This document shows, one piece after another, positions 1 to 11,180 of a stretch of DNA of 64,000 nt (the first letter of the stretch is position 1; each line of letters starts with the position of its first letter). Under the pieces are notes generated by a model. It made no database searches. It was not told where the DNA came from and was given only the letters and a program-made list of their open reading frames with translations. The stretch is taken from assembly GCA_017163975.1 (NCBI GenBank), contig JAFFSR010000365.1, positions 1,302,001 to 1,366,000 of the forward strand, read 5' to 3'. A program made the translations under genes and the position numbers. The stretch is from Anastatus disparis. Taxonomy: Eukaryota > Arthropoda > Insecta > Hymenoptera > Eupelmidae.

Positions 1-1290
1 ATACAGTTCATGTTTATGGCTCTATAAAAAAAACTACTCTATGAATACCAATTTTCAATAGCTTCCCGTCTAGTTATACAAAAACATAGATGGTATACAA
101 AATTTGAAGCAAATCCATCGAGTAATTTTTGAGATCTAACTGGTTAAATAAATAACATTTTCTTTTCAAAATTTCTTTTTCAAAATTTTAAAAATGCTCT
201 AAAATTAAAAACTACGCTATAAAAATCAATTTTTGAAAATTTCCCTTCTTTTGGCAGTCGCAAATAATTTCCCTGCAATTTTTAGAACAAATCTATCGAG
301 TACTTTACGTAGAATAAAAAAAAATAAGAAAAGAAGAATCAAAATTTTTTTTTAAGTTTTTAAAATTCTCTAAAATTGTAACCACACTAAGAAAATTAGT
401 TTCCAAAAGCTTATTTTTTTCAGACAATAGCGAATTAATTGTATGAAAATTTTGGAGAAAATTTATAGTATGGTTAACGCAAAAAAGAAAATAAATGAAA
501 AATAAAAATTTTTTTGAAAATTTTCAAAGTGCTCTAAAATTAAAACTGCGCTGAGAAAATTAGTATTCCAAAGCTTGTTTTCTTCAGACAGTAGCGAATA
601 AATTGCATACAAATTTTGGAGCAAATCTATCAAACGGTTTTCGTAAAATAGAAAAAAATTAAAAATAAAAATTTTTAAAAAAATTTTAAAAATGCTGTAA
701 AATTAGAAGTGCGCTAAGAAAATTAGTTTACAAAATTTTTAATAATTTTGGCAGTCAAAATAAAGTTCCATACAAATTTTCGAACGAATTCTTCGAGTAG
801 TTTACGTAAAATACAAAAAAAATGAAAAATCGAAATTTTTTTAAAATTCTTAAAATGATTCTAAAAAAAAAACTGCGCTAAGAAAACCAATTCCCAATAG
901 CTTCCGCACCAGTTCATCAAAAAATTGAATTGTATGGAAAATTTGAAGTAAATCCATCGAGTAGTTTTTAAGATTTTATTGGCTTAATAAATAGAAACAT
1001 TTTTTTCAAAAATTTCAAAATGCTCTAAAATTAAAACTGAGCTAAGAAAATCAGTTTTTAAAAATTTATATTATCCGGGCAATCAGAAATAAATTCCATG
1101 CAAATTTTGAAGCAAATTCATCGAGTAGTAAACAAAAAAAACCAAAAAACGAAAAATCGAATTTTTTTTTTTTTAAAAAAAACTTTAAAATGAAAACTAC
1201 GCTGGAAGAACCAAATTATCAATAGCTTCCCAGCAAGTTAGTCACAAAACTAAATTCCATGCGAAATTAGAAGCAAATCCATCGAGTAGT
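1..1290. repeat. Degenerate tandem repeat, period about 164 bp
   Basis: A core resembling ctctaaaattaaaactgcgc recurs at about 197, 368, 532, 695, 858, 1023 and 1183, with an earlier partial copy near 32, giving spacings of 171, 164, 163, 163, 165 and 160 bp. Each unit also carries a gcaaat(c/t)(c/t)atcgagta block and A/T homopolymers. Units are diverged, so this is an old satellite-like array that probably starts before the window. No coding potential is visible. Confidence 0.8.
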
Positions 1291-1324
1291 TCTCGAGATA
1301 CAGTTTACTAACTGAATTAATACA

Positions 1325-1362
1325 TCCACACATACACACACACACACACACACACATACATA
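1325..1362. repeat. (CA)n microsatellite
   Basis: A short run of CA dinucleotides lies at the end of the 164-bp array. The 70-residue reading frame across it (1267-1479, minus) is low-complexity and not credible as a gene. Confidence 0.9.
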
Positions 1363-1935
1363 CAGACATTTTCTGGAAACCACTTTTTTCGACTCACCGA
1401 GCTCAAATATGTACAAATTAATGAAAAAATAGAAAAAAATTTTTTTTACCGATACAATGCTTTCTCTATGAGAAAGCAAAATTACTATATTTTAGAAGTC
1501 AGCTGGGACATTTCTGCATTATAACTCTTTTTATTACATTTATAACAAATATTACTATAAAATTTGATAAGGTTGGCAACATCGTTTAAGAAATGAAACT
1601 ATTTCTTATTAGAAAAATTGCTATATTACATAGTAAAAATTATGCTATTAGTAAAATTTGTTGTGACAGAGTAAAAATATTTGATACCTTATATTGGAAT
1701 TAATGTTATAAAAATAATAAATTTTATTATGCATATAATAAATTTTATTATGAATATAATAAATTTTACTATTTTAAGAGGCCGCTGTATCTCTGTCCTT
1801 TTCTAATTAAAAAATTGACTTTTTTCCCAAAATTAGCAACAAGAGGCCAAAGTAAAGAGACGGTTTCGATGTGTTTAATAAAATGTAATATTTTCTTTGA
1901 TTAGTATAATAGTATATTTCGGTACTAGTGCGATA

Positions 1936-2230
1936 AAGTGATTTTTTACTCGTGTGGCGGATTGCGCCCGAGTGAAGCGAGGGTGAAAAGGTCACATGAG
2001 TAAGAAATCACTTTCTCGCACGAGTATCGAACACTATTTTTTGATACGACGTGTGAGAAGCTCCATTTTCGCACGCTGTACAAAGTGACACGTGCGAAAA
2101 TGGAGCTTCTCACACGTCATGTCAAAAAATAGTGTTCGATACTCGTGCGAGAAAGTAATTTCTTACTCGTGTGACCTTTTCACCCCCGCTTCGCTCGGGC
2201 GCAAACCGCCACACGAGTAAAAAATCACTT
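1936..2230. repeat. Long palindrome, about 140-bp arms
   Basis: Arm 1936-2075 is repeated in reverse complement at 2091-2230 around a 15-bp spacer, with only a few mismatches. Short reading frames in the arms are by-products of the symmetry. The transcript would fold into a long hairpin. Confidence 0.9.
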
Positions 2231-2868
2231 TTTACCATATCCAACCCGAAAGTTTCTACTTTCATCCCCACTACTTCATCCGAAAGTCTCACATTCTTGC
2301 CGGGGCAGGAAGCAAAAAGAACGTTTTGCGCAGGCGCTAACGACAGAGTATAGCATACGTTATATCTCTCTGTCTCTTTCTTTTCCCCATATAATGTCTA
2401 ATATACCTAGCCTTTTTGCTCTTCATCAAAAATCATAGTAAGAACAAAACAAAGGCAGATATCAAAATCTTTTTCTGTTTCTTTTTCAAAATCTCTTAAA
2501 TATATTATTATTTAATTAAAAATGTGTGTGATGAAAAATGTGTACATTGAAACAGAGTGTATCAAAGAATAACTCTATCAGATTAAATAATAAATTCTTT
2601 TTTTATTAATGAACTATCATTACGAGTGTTACCGTGTACTGTATATAATAGAACAAAGCATAGAATCTTTAAAAATGTGTGTGATGAAAAATTAGAATAA
2701 TTCATAATCTCTTTTTTTATTAATGAATTATCATTACGAGTGTTACCGTGTAGTGTGATATCGTGTAGTGTATCTAGTAGAACAATATAGCATAGCGTTT
2801 ACGTTATACGTAATTTTAGTTGATAATTTTCGGCTTGGCTATGGTAAAAAATTGTATACGCGCCACGG

Positions 2869-2970
2869 GAGTGAAGGGGGACATCTTAACCCGCGCGTTT
2901 ATCGCCCTCGCCTTCGGCTCGGGCGATAACATACACGCGGGTTAGAATGTCCCCCTTCCCTCCCTTGGTG
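2869..2970. repeat. Second palindrome (about 45-bp arms)
   Basis: The block around gggggacat...aacccgcg and gtttatcgccc is mirrored as gggcgataac...cgcgggtt...atgtccccc around a small loop at about 2910-2922. It is distinctly GC-rich against an AT-rich background. Confidence 0.75.
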
Positions 2971-3390
2971 CGTAATATACTATTATCGCACTAGTACGGA
3001 AATATACTATTTATTGCTTCGTTTTTAAGAAAAGTTGGAATAACTTAAAAAATTAGAAATTAGTGTCAAATAATGGGATTTTCAAGTTATTCCAACTTTT
3101 CTTGAAAATAAAGCGGTGGAATTAAATTATTCTTATCAGAGAAAATATTGCTTTCTATTACACGGATCGAAACCATCTCTTCATTTTTGCCTGAAGCTAT
3201 TAGTTTTTATAAAAAATAAATTTTAAATAGATTCGGTAAAACAGGTAACTGTGTTGGTATACGGCTGACTCTTAAATAATAATGTCGAGTCGATGATCTG
3301 TAAATTTATTTCTAACCTCAAAATTTCCTACCAAATTGAAATAGTTCTGTAACATATGTAGACGATTCGAAATTTAATAAGTAACATGTC

Positions 3391-3460
3391 ATGATCGTGC
3401 AGTCGGTAACGTTCACGCTTTCCGTTCTCGAGACTTCCGGGTTTAACTCCACTTCAGGTC
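3391..3460 (+). other. tRNA-like segment (box B-like)
   Basis: The block contains gtgcagtcggtaacgttc followed 30-40 bp later by gggtttaactcc, which resembles a pol III box A/box B pair. The homologous element at 12532-13612 has a perfect box B (GGTTCAATCCC at 13354-13364). It is not a functional tRNA gene: no closed acceptor stem was seen. Confidence 0.4.
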
Positions 3461-3567
3461 CGTTTTTTTCAAAGGTAATTAGTTTAAAAAAAATTAAATT
3501 AATAGATTAAATAAATTTAAAAAATTCAATAACATATTTCGGGTAAAAAAAAAAATTTTTTTTCTAC

Positions 3568-4125
3568 ATATCTCGACGGTGCTTACGAAGACAATCACCC
3601 TCAGATTTGCGACGAAGACTATCACTTCCAGAAGATACGACGAAAACTATCATTTTAATTTTTATGTAAACGAAGACTATCACTTCTGAACTATTTGTGA
3701 CGAAAAGAATTGGATTTCAATGTATGTAGACGAAAACTATCATTTTAATTTTTATGTAAACGAAGACTATCACTCCTGAAAAATTTGAAACGAAAAGAAT
3801 CATATTTCAATGTATGCAGACGAAAACTATTATTTTAATTTTTATGTAAACGAAGACTATCACTTCTAGCAAAGAGCGCAGAAAAGTTATTTTTTATATT
3901 TTTTTTCGTTGAGGAGTGATCGTTTTCGTTTACATAAAAATTAAAATAATAGTTTTCGTCTACATACATTGAAATATAATTCTTTTCGTTTCAAATTTTT
4001 CAAGAGTGATAGTCTTCGTTTATATAAGAATTAAAATAATAGTTTTCGTCTACATACATTGAAATATACTTTTTTCCGTTTAAAATTGTTCAGGAGTGAT
4101 AGTCTTCGTACGGCACGTCGATCTG
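3568..4125. repeat. Hairpin built from short tandem repeats
   Basis: The left arm (3568-3890) repeats cgaagactatcac and cgaaaactatcat about every 30-90 bp. The right arm (3910-4125) carries the same units in reverse complement, ending gtacggcacgtcga against the left-hand tcgacggtgcttac. The whole stretch can fold back on itself. No coding sequence is present. Confidence 0.8.
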
Positions 4126-4253
4126 TTTTCACAAATTTTACTATGTAATATAGTAATTTTTATTATAACGCAGAAATGTCCCATTCGTACTATATAATAT
4201 GATAATTTTTAATACAATCTGTAGTTATATTTATTATAGGATTTCTCTCAGTG

Positions 4254-4548
4254 TATATATATATATATATAAACATATAATTGCCGAAAATAATCATTTT
4301 TTATCGTTATATTATTTTTACAAATTTTATTATTTTTTTTATCATATAATAATTAATTCATAGCATTATTCATAATTTCTTTTATTTTTCAGCAAGTAAA
4401 AAGGCAGTGAATTAAATTAGTTAATATAAAGCAATTAATATAATGAACATCTCTAAAAAACGTTCATTAAAAATAAATTAAAATTCTTAAAAGAATTTCA
4501 ATTTTTAATTATGGTTATGACTGAGAAAGATGAATTGATTAACAGGGA
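4254..4548. other. AT-rich spacer
   Basis: It starts with a short (TA)n run (4254-4271) and continues as AT-rich sequence. Nothing recognisable is present before the protease-like fragment. Confidence 0.6.
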
Positions 4549-4929
4549 TTGTATAATGGAATTGTTTCCATGTTAACTGATATTCATATATTAGAATTTA
4601 ATATTTCAAACCGGTACACCTCATTTAACATGCAATTAAATTTACTAATTCAAAAACCACAATATATTAATTCAGTACCGATTGATGGAGAATTTATACA
4701 GTTATTGGTTTCCGGAAATTTAGAAAAAGGTCACCGGATTTGTATGTATTATAATAATAAGGTAATTCATATATATGACAGTTTATATCTTAAATATCAG
4801 AAACACGGGCATTATCCTCCGACTGTGCATCATTTGTCTTGGCTGTCTTCGACGAGTCGCAGCGACCTGGAGATCGCTTCTCTATTTGGCAGGATTTTAC
4901 GAGACACTGCGATCAGGCGCGGCGTATAA
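4549..4929 (+). pseudogene. Ulp1/C48-like cysteine protease fragment
   Basis: The first ~85 codons match the N-terminal half of the protease-like domain at 46754-47167: both have QL..(F/L)(L/I)Q(K/R)P..IN.VP followed by a G-H-(W/R)-I-C-(M/I)-Y block and a V-I-(H/Y)-(I/A)-Y-(D/A)-S-L block. The Cys-bearing second half (DCGVF in the other copy) is absent; after about 4805 the frame runs into GC-richer sequence of unknown origin. The usual His-Trp pair is His-Arg here (GHRICMY). The first credible ATG is at 4570. It is interpreted as a fragment of a transposon-borne gene, not a host gene. C48-family peptidases cleave SUMO-like proteins; activity is not expected here. Confidence 0.55.
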
Positions 4930-6370
4930 TATCTTCGTTGGCCAACGCCGGTTGATTCTTGAAACACAGGATAAGAAGCTCCTACGCGTTATTGTAAGAT
5001 GTTTGTAAGCTTTTGTTGACTGGAAGTTTCTTGCCTCGAAGAAACTTCTGGTGTTAAAAGAATAAGCGTGCGTTCGAGAATATGATACATTTTAGTTTGC
5101 GTCGCGTCCTTCCCTATTGCTAGCTCTTTCTAGAGAATATTTTTGCTGTAATTCAAATAGTGTTATATTAGCTAATTATTTTTATTCTATCATTTACGTT
5201 TCAATTCTTTATTTTGTATTTCTCTTCATTACTTTTAATAAATTCATGTTAACAGTAAAATCTTTATCTCTGTTGCACGTGAATATTATATAGAAAGCCT
5301 GTACCTGTTGCTTACCCCGACGCCTCCGCAGTCCTTATTTTTATTATAGTAAAATATATATATTTTTTATATGAAGTATTAAATAGATTCAACTAGGAGA
5401 ATTAAACCTCATAAAAATAAGGAGAGCTGTGCTAGCGGCATCGCGTCTCTCGATCAGGTAAGAGAGGGAGAGAGAAAAACGCGCAGCGCCAAGCTGATAG
5501 AGAAATACTTCGTCGCACATCAATCTAATATACTAGCTAGCTTTATCGGAGTCTGTTGCTTGGTTTAACGTATTAAATATAATTTTTATCAACTCCGTAT
5601 TTTAGTGAAATCCATAGACTTAGCTAAAGTTAAAATAGAATTAAATTTCCATTCTTTTTTTTTGTAACGTGTAATAAATAACCGTTACAACGTTCATTTT
5701 TTTATCTTATAATAATATAAAAAAATTTTTTTTCTACAAACTTAAAATGTCTTTTTAAAAAAACTCAAAATAAAATCTTTTTTCTTTTTATTTTAATATT
5801 TTTCTGAGCATAAGTTAATTTTTCATTTTTATTTTAACTAAAAAAAATTTTTTTTTTTTTAATTTTTGTTGATATTAAGTCTTATTTGATATTAATCACT
5901 ATAGTTGAAATAAAATTTTCTTCTTCTTTCTTGTAAACTTAAAAATGATAATAAAATTTTATTTTTTCTTTATTTAAGCTAAACTTAATTTCTGTATAAT
6001 GAACAAAAAAAATTCTTTTGTCTTTTGAAATTAACATGTTCAAAAAAAAATGTTTATTTTAATAATTATAACAAAAAAATCTTTTCTTTTTAAATCATTA
6101 AAAAAAATACAAAACACTTTGGCACCTTTTATTTTAAAAATTGAAACTAAAAAATCTTTTTTGTATGATTAACTAAACACTTTTATATTTATTATTAATT
6201 TAACTAAAAAAATTTTACTTCACTTTTTACATTTTTCCACTTAAAATTTAACTGTTTTTTATTTTATCACTTTTATTTTTTAGTTCACTTTCTTAGTTTT
6301 TTGGTCATATTCTTTTTATCACTTTTTATCAACGTTTTTTCTTTCTTTTGATTTTTTTTAGTTTAATTTT
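4930..6370. other. Unassigned region, partly GC-richer then homopolymer-rich
   Basis: 4800-5100 is less AT-rich than its surroundings and may belong to a different, unrecognised insertion. 5400-5560 has a purine-rich patch (agagagggagagagaaaa). 5640-6370 is dominated by A and T runs, like the AT-rich 3' part of Gypsy-2 (56470-57060). I found no 3' LTR of Gypsy-1 here, although it would be expected on this side. Confidence 0.5.
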
Positions 6371-6377
6371 TCTTCTG

Positions 6378-6533
6378 TTATTTATTCTTATTATCTTTAT
6401 CTTCTAACCACCTGTCTATGGCTTCTTCATCTTCTAAATCCTGCCTGCATGTACTTATTCCTTCTTTTGTTTTTTTATATTCTTCTAACTTCCATCCAGC
6501 ATAAAATAATTTAATTCTTCCAAGCCCTCTCTT
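6378..6533 (-). pseudogene. Short open remnant, product unknown
   Basis: Reading the minus strand gives about 50 codons ending in ...EDEEAIDRWLEDKDNKNK and a stop, preceded by YAGWKLEEYKKTKEG. It is charged and soluble-looking. It lies just downstream of the Gypsy-1 RNase H remnant, so it may be the tail of a gene of that element, but I do not recognise it. Confidence 0.3.
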
Positions 6534-6619
6534 AGATTAAAATTCTGTTATGAATAACTCTTCTTTATCTTTTTTCTTTTTCTTTTTTATGTTTCTACTT
6601 TTTTCTTTTGTTCATAGTT

Positions 6620-7348
6620 TTCTTCCTTCGGTGTATTCGTGGTTTTTATGATTTTTGGCACAAAGAGTTTTAACTCTTTTTCGGTAGTAAAGTAATTTAA
6701 TTCACTACCTTTTAAAGTTCTGCTTATAAAACAGACTATGTTTTCACGATTATATTCATCTAATTGCGATAAAATTGCTGCTATTGCATAATCGCTCGCA
6801 TCCGTTGTTAATATAAATGGTTTATTTATATTTACGAATTCAAAAATTATGTTTTGATCAAAAAGCTCCTTTATGTTTTCGAAGGCTTTTTGCTGTCTTG
6901 CCCCCTATTCATAAGGCACATTTTTTCTTAATAAACCTATTAACGGTAAAATTTCATTTGCATAACCTTTTGCGAATTTTGTATAAAAATTTACAAACCC
7001 CAAAAATGCTTGCAATTCTTTTACACTCTTCGGTGTTTTAAAGTGTTTAATTGATTTAATTTTTTCTGGATCAGGTGTGATTCCTGTTGAAGTTATCCAA
7101 TGTCCCGAAAATTCTATTTTTTGTTTTAAGAAATTTGATTTTTTTAATTTAAATGTTAAATTATATTTTATGGCTTCTTGAAATAATTGTCCTAAATGAT
7201 TCAGATGTTCTTCAAATGTAGATGATCTTATGTGCAAATTATCTACAAATGCCAGTACCAATTCCTGCATATCTTTTATTACATTATTTAGCCCTCTTAA
7301 CGATGCGGCGCTGCTGGTTTTTATGCCAAATGTAGCTACGTTGAATTC
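6620..7348 (-). pseudogene. Gypsy-1 pol: RT C-terminal half and RNase H start
   Basis: Reading leftward from 7348, the frame opens with YEFNV.TFGIKTSSAASL, then the catalytic region as AFVDNL (the normal F/Y-x-D-D has become VDN), then GHWITSTGI, PDPEKIKSIK and LGFVNFYTKFA, all typical of Ty3/gypsy RT and its connection. After a stop near 6904 the RNase H start is still readable (LTTDASDYAIAAIL and TTEKEL) to about 6680, where similarity is lost; integrase is missing. The other half of this RT is at 14235-14862; the two were separated by the insertions at 7352-14226. It is dead: active-site change, stop and missing integrase. Confidence 0.85.
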
Positions 7349-8129
7349 ATAGGCTGTATTCACAGTAGCATGGAAGTTCGGCAATTCAAAATTCCACCTG
7401 TGATAAATTAATAACGGTAAAATTTGCTCCAGTATGCTGAATCGTGGTTCATGATTATTCTTGAATCAATCATACGATACAAAATAACAATTTGATATTT
7501 TTTTATTTGTCAAGTATTTTATATACAATAGGAGTAAATACGTATAACAAGCCATATAGAGATACCGAGTACATTCCATTATTACACAGTAGCTTTTTTT
7601 GTGACCGTTTCATTAATTATAAAAATACTTAATATCAACCGAAGATCGTTCAAGCAAATGTAATATGCATGCGAAAAGAGCTTGCATAAATTATTCACAC
7701 TCGTGAAAAATCCCGTGGTTTTAAATCCGATTGCTACAACTAAGCGTTTAAAAGATGTATCCTCAATATACTTATATTTTATACAAGTTCTCAGAAATAG
7801 CCCTAGCGTCAATCGCATTAGACGTGCATGTATGATACGATATTACCTATCTATTTACACGTGTTTTCTTGACTCGGTATAATATTATATACATAGTATG
7901 ATACGACATAACCAAGCTATTTACACGTGCATTCATGATTCGGTATACGATTATATATAACCTGGTATACGCGAATCAATAGCTAGGTATAAGCTTACAG
8001 TAGTATCCTCGGTATGCATATACGTATAAATAACCAAGCTATTAATACGCGCACACACACCTCGGCATAGTAATCTCAGTACGCATACACGCGCAAATAA
8101 CCAAGCTATTTACATGCGCATACTCACCG

Positions 8130-8900
8130 CGGTATGAACAGCTCGGTACACTAGCATATTAACCACGCTAAATACACACCACGGTATAAACAGCTTGATA
8201 TACTAGCATATCAACCACGCTAAATACACAACGCGGTATAAACAGCTCGGTATACTAGTATATTAACCGCGCTGAATATACACCGCCGTATAAACAGCTC
8301 GTTATACTAGTATATTAACCGCGCTAAATATACACCGCGTTATAAACAGCTCGGTATACTAGCATATTAACCATGCTAAATATATACCACGGTATAAATA
8401 GCTCGGTATACTAGCATATTAGCCGCGCTAAATATACACCGCGGTATAAACAGCTCGGTACAATAGTATGCCGCGCTATTTACCCACGTATACATGCCTC
8501 GCTATACGAGCATATGTGTATAAAAATAGCTCGGTATACTAGCATATACACCACGGTATAAACAGCTCGGTACAATAGTATGCCGTGCAATTTACCCGCG
8601 TATACATGCCTCGCTATACGAGCATAGACAACGAGGCATACGTGTATAAATATAGATCGGTATACTAGCATATTAACCGCGCTAAATATACACCTCGGTA
8701 TAAACAGCTCGGTACAATAATATGCCGCGCTATTTACCCGCGTATACATGCCTCGCTATACGAGCATAGACAACGAGGTATACGTGTATAAAAACAGCTC
8801 GGTACAATAGTATGCCGCGCTATTTAGTCGCGTTTACATGCCTCGCTATACGAGCATAGACAACGAGGTATACATGTATAAGAATAGCTCGGTATACACG
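8130..8900. repeat. Tandem arrays in the left arm of the giant inverted repeat
   Basis: A 52-bp unit (core taaacagctcggtatactag) recurs at 8168, 8220, 8272, 8324 and 8376. It passes into a longer unit of roughly 110-130 bp containing tatacatgcctcgctatacg and acaatagtatgccgcgct, repeated at about 8455, 8570, 8705 and 8800. Short reading frames rich in YCTELFIP-type peptides are artefacts of the repeat. Confidence 0.8.
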
Positions 8901-9265
8901 TATATACACCTAGGTTAACACATATGAACGCACGTATATTACGTGTGTCACGTTGATAATTTTATACTCGTCTCAAAGTTCGTCTGCATGTGTTCCTAGA
9001 TGCATCATGTATGTTCTCATATGAATGCGTGCAATCAAACTTTAATATTTATTTAAATTAAGAAAAGGAGTTAAGAAATGTTTTATTTTTTTTTCCTCTG
9101 TGATAATTTATTTAGTTCCTCTGTGATAGTTTATTGTAAGAAATTGATTAGTTTTCATTTGTTTCTTAGAGGTTATGATATTGATATACACAAGTTAAAT
9201 TATTTTGTATATATACTGTAGAAAGCATTATATTTCTGATTTTTTTTTTTCAAATAATTGACCAA

Positions 9266-9799
9266 ATGGTGATATTAGATGATACTACACTGGGAAAAAA
9301 ATTTATTTGGATTAAGTAAGGCTTAATTTAATCAATGAAATCCCTTAGGTGCGGGCGACACATAAAATATTTTGTTACATTAATACAAATATTTTAATTG
9401 AGTCAAATAAATATTTCATTTTTAAAATAAATATTTGATTCTACTAAACATCACAAATATTGGTTGAATAAAATTAATTTATTGTTTTAAAAAATTTTTT
9501 ATTTATTCAAATGCATATTTGTTTTTCTAATTGCTTATTTCATTACATCAATATGCATATAGTAACTGCATCAAATAATATTTTGTATTTTCAAATAAAT
9601 ATTTGACTTACTAAATGTCGCGAAGATTGATTCAATAAAATTAATTCACTGTTTTAACAAAAAAAATTATCAATTAAAATATCCATTTGTTTTTCCAATT
9701 AATTATTTCATCATTTTAATGCTATATTAAAAGTAAATTAGTTCAATATTTTATATTTTCAAATAAAAGTATAATTTATTGAAAATTGCAAAAATTTTA
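9266..9799. repeat. Central loop of the giant inverted repeat, with direct repeats
   Basis: The unique centre between the arms contains diverged direct repeats: aataaatatttga plus gaataaaattaatt(c/t)a-tgttttaa at about 9421-9488 and again at 9594-9657, spaced about 172 bp, with a weaker third copy near 9760. It is AT-rich and has no coding frame. Confidence 0.6.
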
Positions 9800-10001
9800 T
9801 CAATTATTTGAAAAAAAAATCAGAAATATAATGCTTTATACAGTATATTTACAACATAATTTAACTTGTGTATATCAATATCATAACCTCTAAGAAACAA
9901 ATGAAAACTAATCAATTTCTTACAATAAACTATCACAGAGGAACTAAATAAATTATCACAGAGGAAAAAAAAATAAAACGTATCTTAACTCCTTTTCTTA
10001 A

Positions 10002-10210
10002 GGGAATGTAAAATACCGACATTACAGTTTTCTAAATTTTTTATTCTTAATCTAGAAATTTTTAAAATATCTCTATATTACTGCCTTCCATTTTTACTAA
10101 TAAATAGTCTAATTGAGAGATATTTTTAGAAATTTTGGAATAAAGATTAAAAATTTTGAAAACTGCAATTTCGGTAACTATGTAGGAATCATATACCGTA
10201 TTACATCCCC
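10002..10210. mobile_element. 209-bp MITE with TTAA target duplication
   Basis: The element starts gggaatgtaaaatac and ends in an imperfect inverted copy (...tattacatcccc), with TTAA at 9998-10001 and 10211-10214. The equivalent point in the left arm (near 9060) has a single TTAA and no insert, so it is a clean empty site. TTAA duplication suggests mobilisation by a piggyBac-type transposase; that is inference. No gene is inside. Confidence 0.85.
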
Positions 10211-10369
10211 TTAATTTAAATAAATATTGAAGTTTGATTGCACGCATTCATATGAAAACATACATGATGCATCTAGGAACACATGCAGACGAACTTTGAG
10301 ACGAGTATAAAATTATCAACGTGACACACGTAATATACGTGCGTTCATATGTGTTAACCTAGGTGTATA

Positions 10370-11180
10370 TACGTGTATACCGAGCTATTTTTATACACGT
10401 ATACCTCGTTGTCTATGCTCGTATAGCGAGGCATGTAAACGCGGCTAAATAGCGCGGCATACTATTGTACCAAGCTGTTTTTATACACGTATACCTCGTT
10501 GTCTATGCTCGTATAGCGAGGCATGTATACGCGGGTAAATAGCGCGGCATATTATTGTACCGAGCTGTTTATACCGAGGTGTATATTTAGCGCGGTTAAT
10601 ATGCTAGTATACCGAGCTATATTTATACACGTATGCCTCGTTGTCTATGCCCGTATAGCGAGGCATGTATACGCGGGTAAATTGCGCGGCATACTATTGT
10701 ACCAAGCTGTTTATACCGTGGTGTATATTTAGCATGGTTAATATGCTAGTATACCGAGCTATTTTTATACACGTATGCTCGTATAGCGAGGCATGTATAC
10801 GCGGGTAAATAGCACGGCATACTATTGTACCGAGCTGTTTATACCGCGGTGTATATTCAGCGCGGTTAATATGCTAGTATACCGAGCTATTTATACCGTG
10901 GTATATATTTAGCATGGTTAATATGCTAGTATACCGAGCTGTTTATAACGCGGTGTATATTTAGCGCGGTTAATATACTAGTATAACGAGCTGTTTATAC
11001 GACGGTGTATATTTAGCGTGGTTAATATACTAGTATACCGAGCTGTTTATACCGCGGTGTGTATTTAGCGTGGTTGATATGCTAGTATATCAAGCTGTTT
11101 ATACCGCGGTGTGTATTTAGCGTGGTTAATATGCTAGTGTACCGAGCTGTTCATACCGCGGTGAGTATGCGCATGTAAAA
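10370..11180. repeat. Tandem arrays in the right arm (mirror of 8130-8900)
   Basis: The 52-bp and ~120-bp units of the left arm appear here in reverse complement. Copy order is mirrored, as expected if the whole arm was inverted as one block and not amplified separately. Confidence 0.8.

Larger units (their letters stand above)
1909..3010. mobile_element. 1.1-kb element with 28-bp terminal inverted repeats
   Basis: The left end atagtatatttcggtactag is matched in inverted orientation at 2983-3010 with one mismatch over about 28 bp. Inside are two separate palindromes (1936-2230 and 2869-2970) and an AT-rich core with two direct repeats around 2520-2640 and 2660-2760 (atgtgtgtgatgaaaaat and attaatgaa-tatcattacgagtgttaccgtgta). 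There is no transposase frame, so this would be a non-autonomous DNA element or foldback. Target duplication is unclear because the flanks are AT-rich. Confidence 0.6.
1507..4253. mobile_element. Non-autonomous mariner-type composite element
   Basis: The right end reads ctctcagtg followed by TA (4254-4255), the same terminus as the better-defined element at 12532-13612. Internal stretches at 1590-1680 and 3290-3560 match 12690-12780 and 12900-13500 of that element. An inverted pair, gggacatttctgc near 1507 and gcagaaatgtccc ending near 4182, brackets most of it. The left terminus proper was not found, so the start is approximate. It contains a nested 1.1-kb element (1909-3010) and a hairpin array (3568-4125). 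No transposase is visible. Confidence 0.5.

Noticed and set aside
5380..5570. The missing 3' LTR of Gypsy-1
   Set aside because: The purine-rich patch and surrounding bases do not align with the LTR at 18657-19496 or with the Gypsy-2 LTRs.
7682..7882. A 66-codon frame conserved in both arms (also 11406-11606)
   Set aside because: Conservation is explained by the inverted repeat; both strands are open at once and no motif is recognised.
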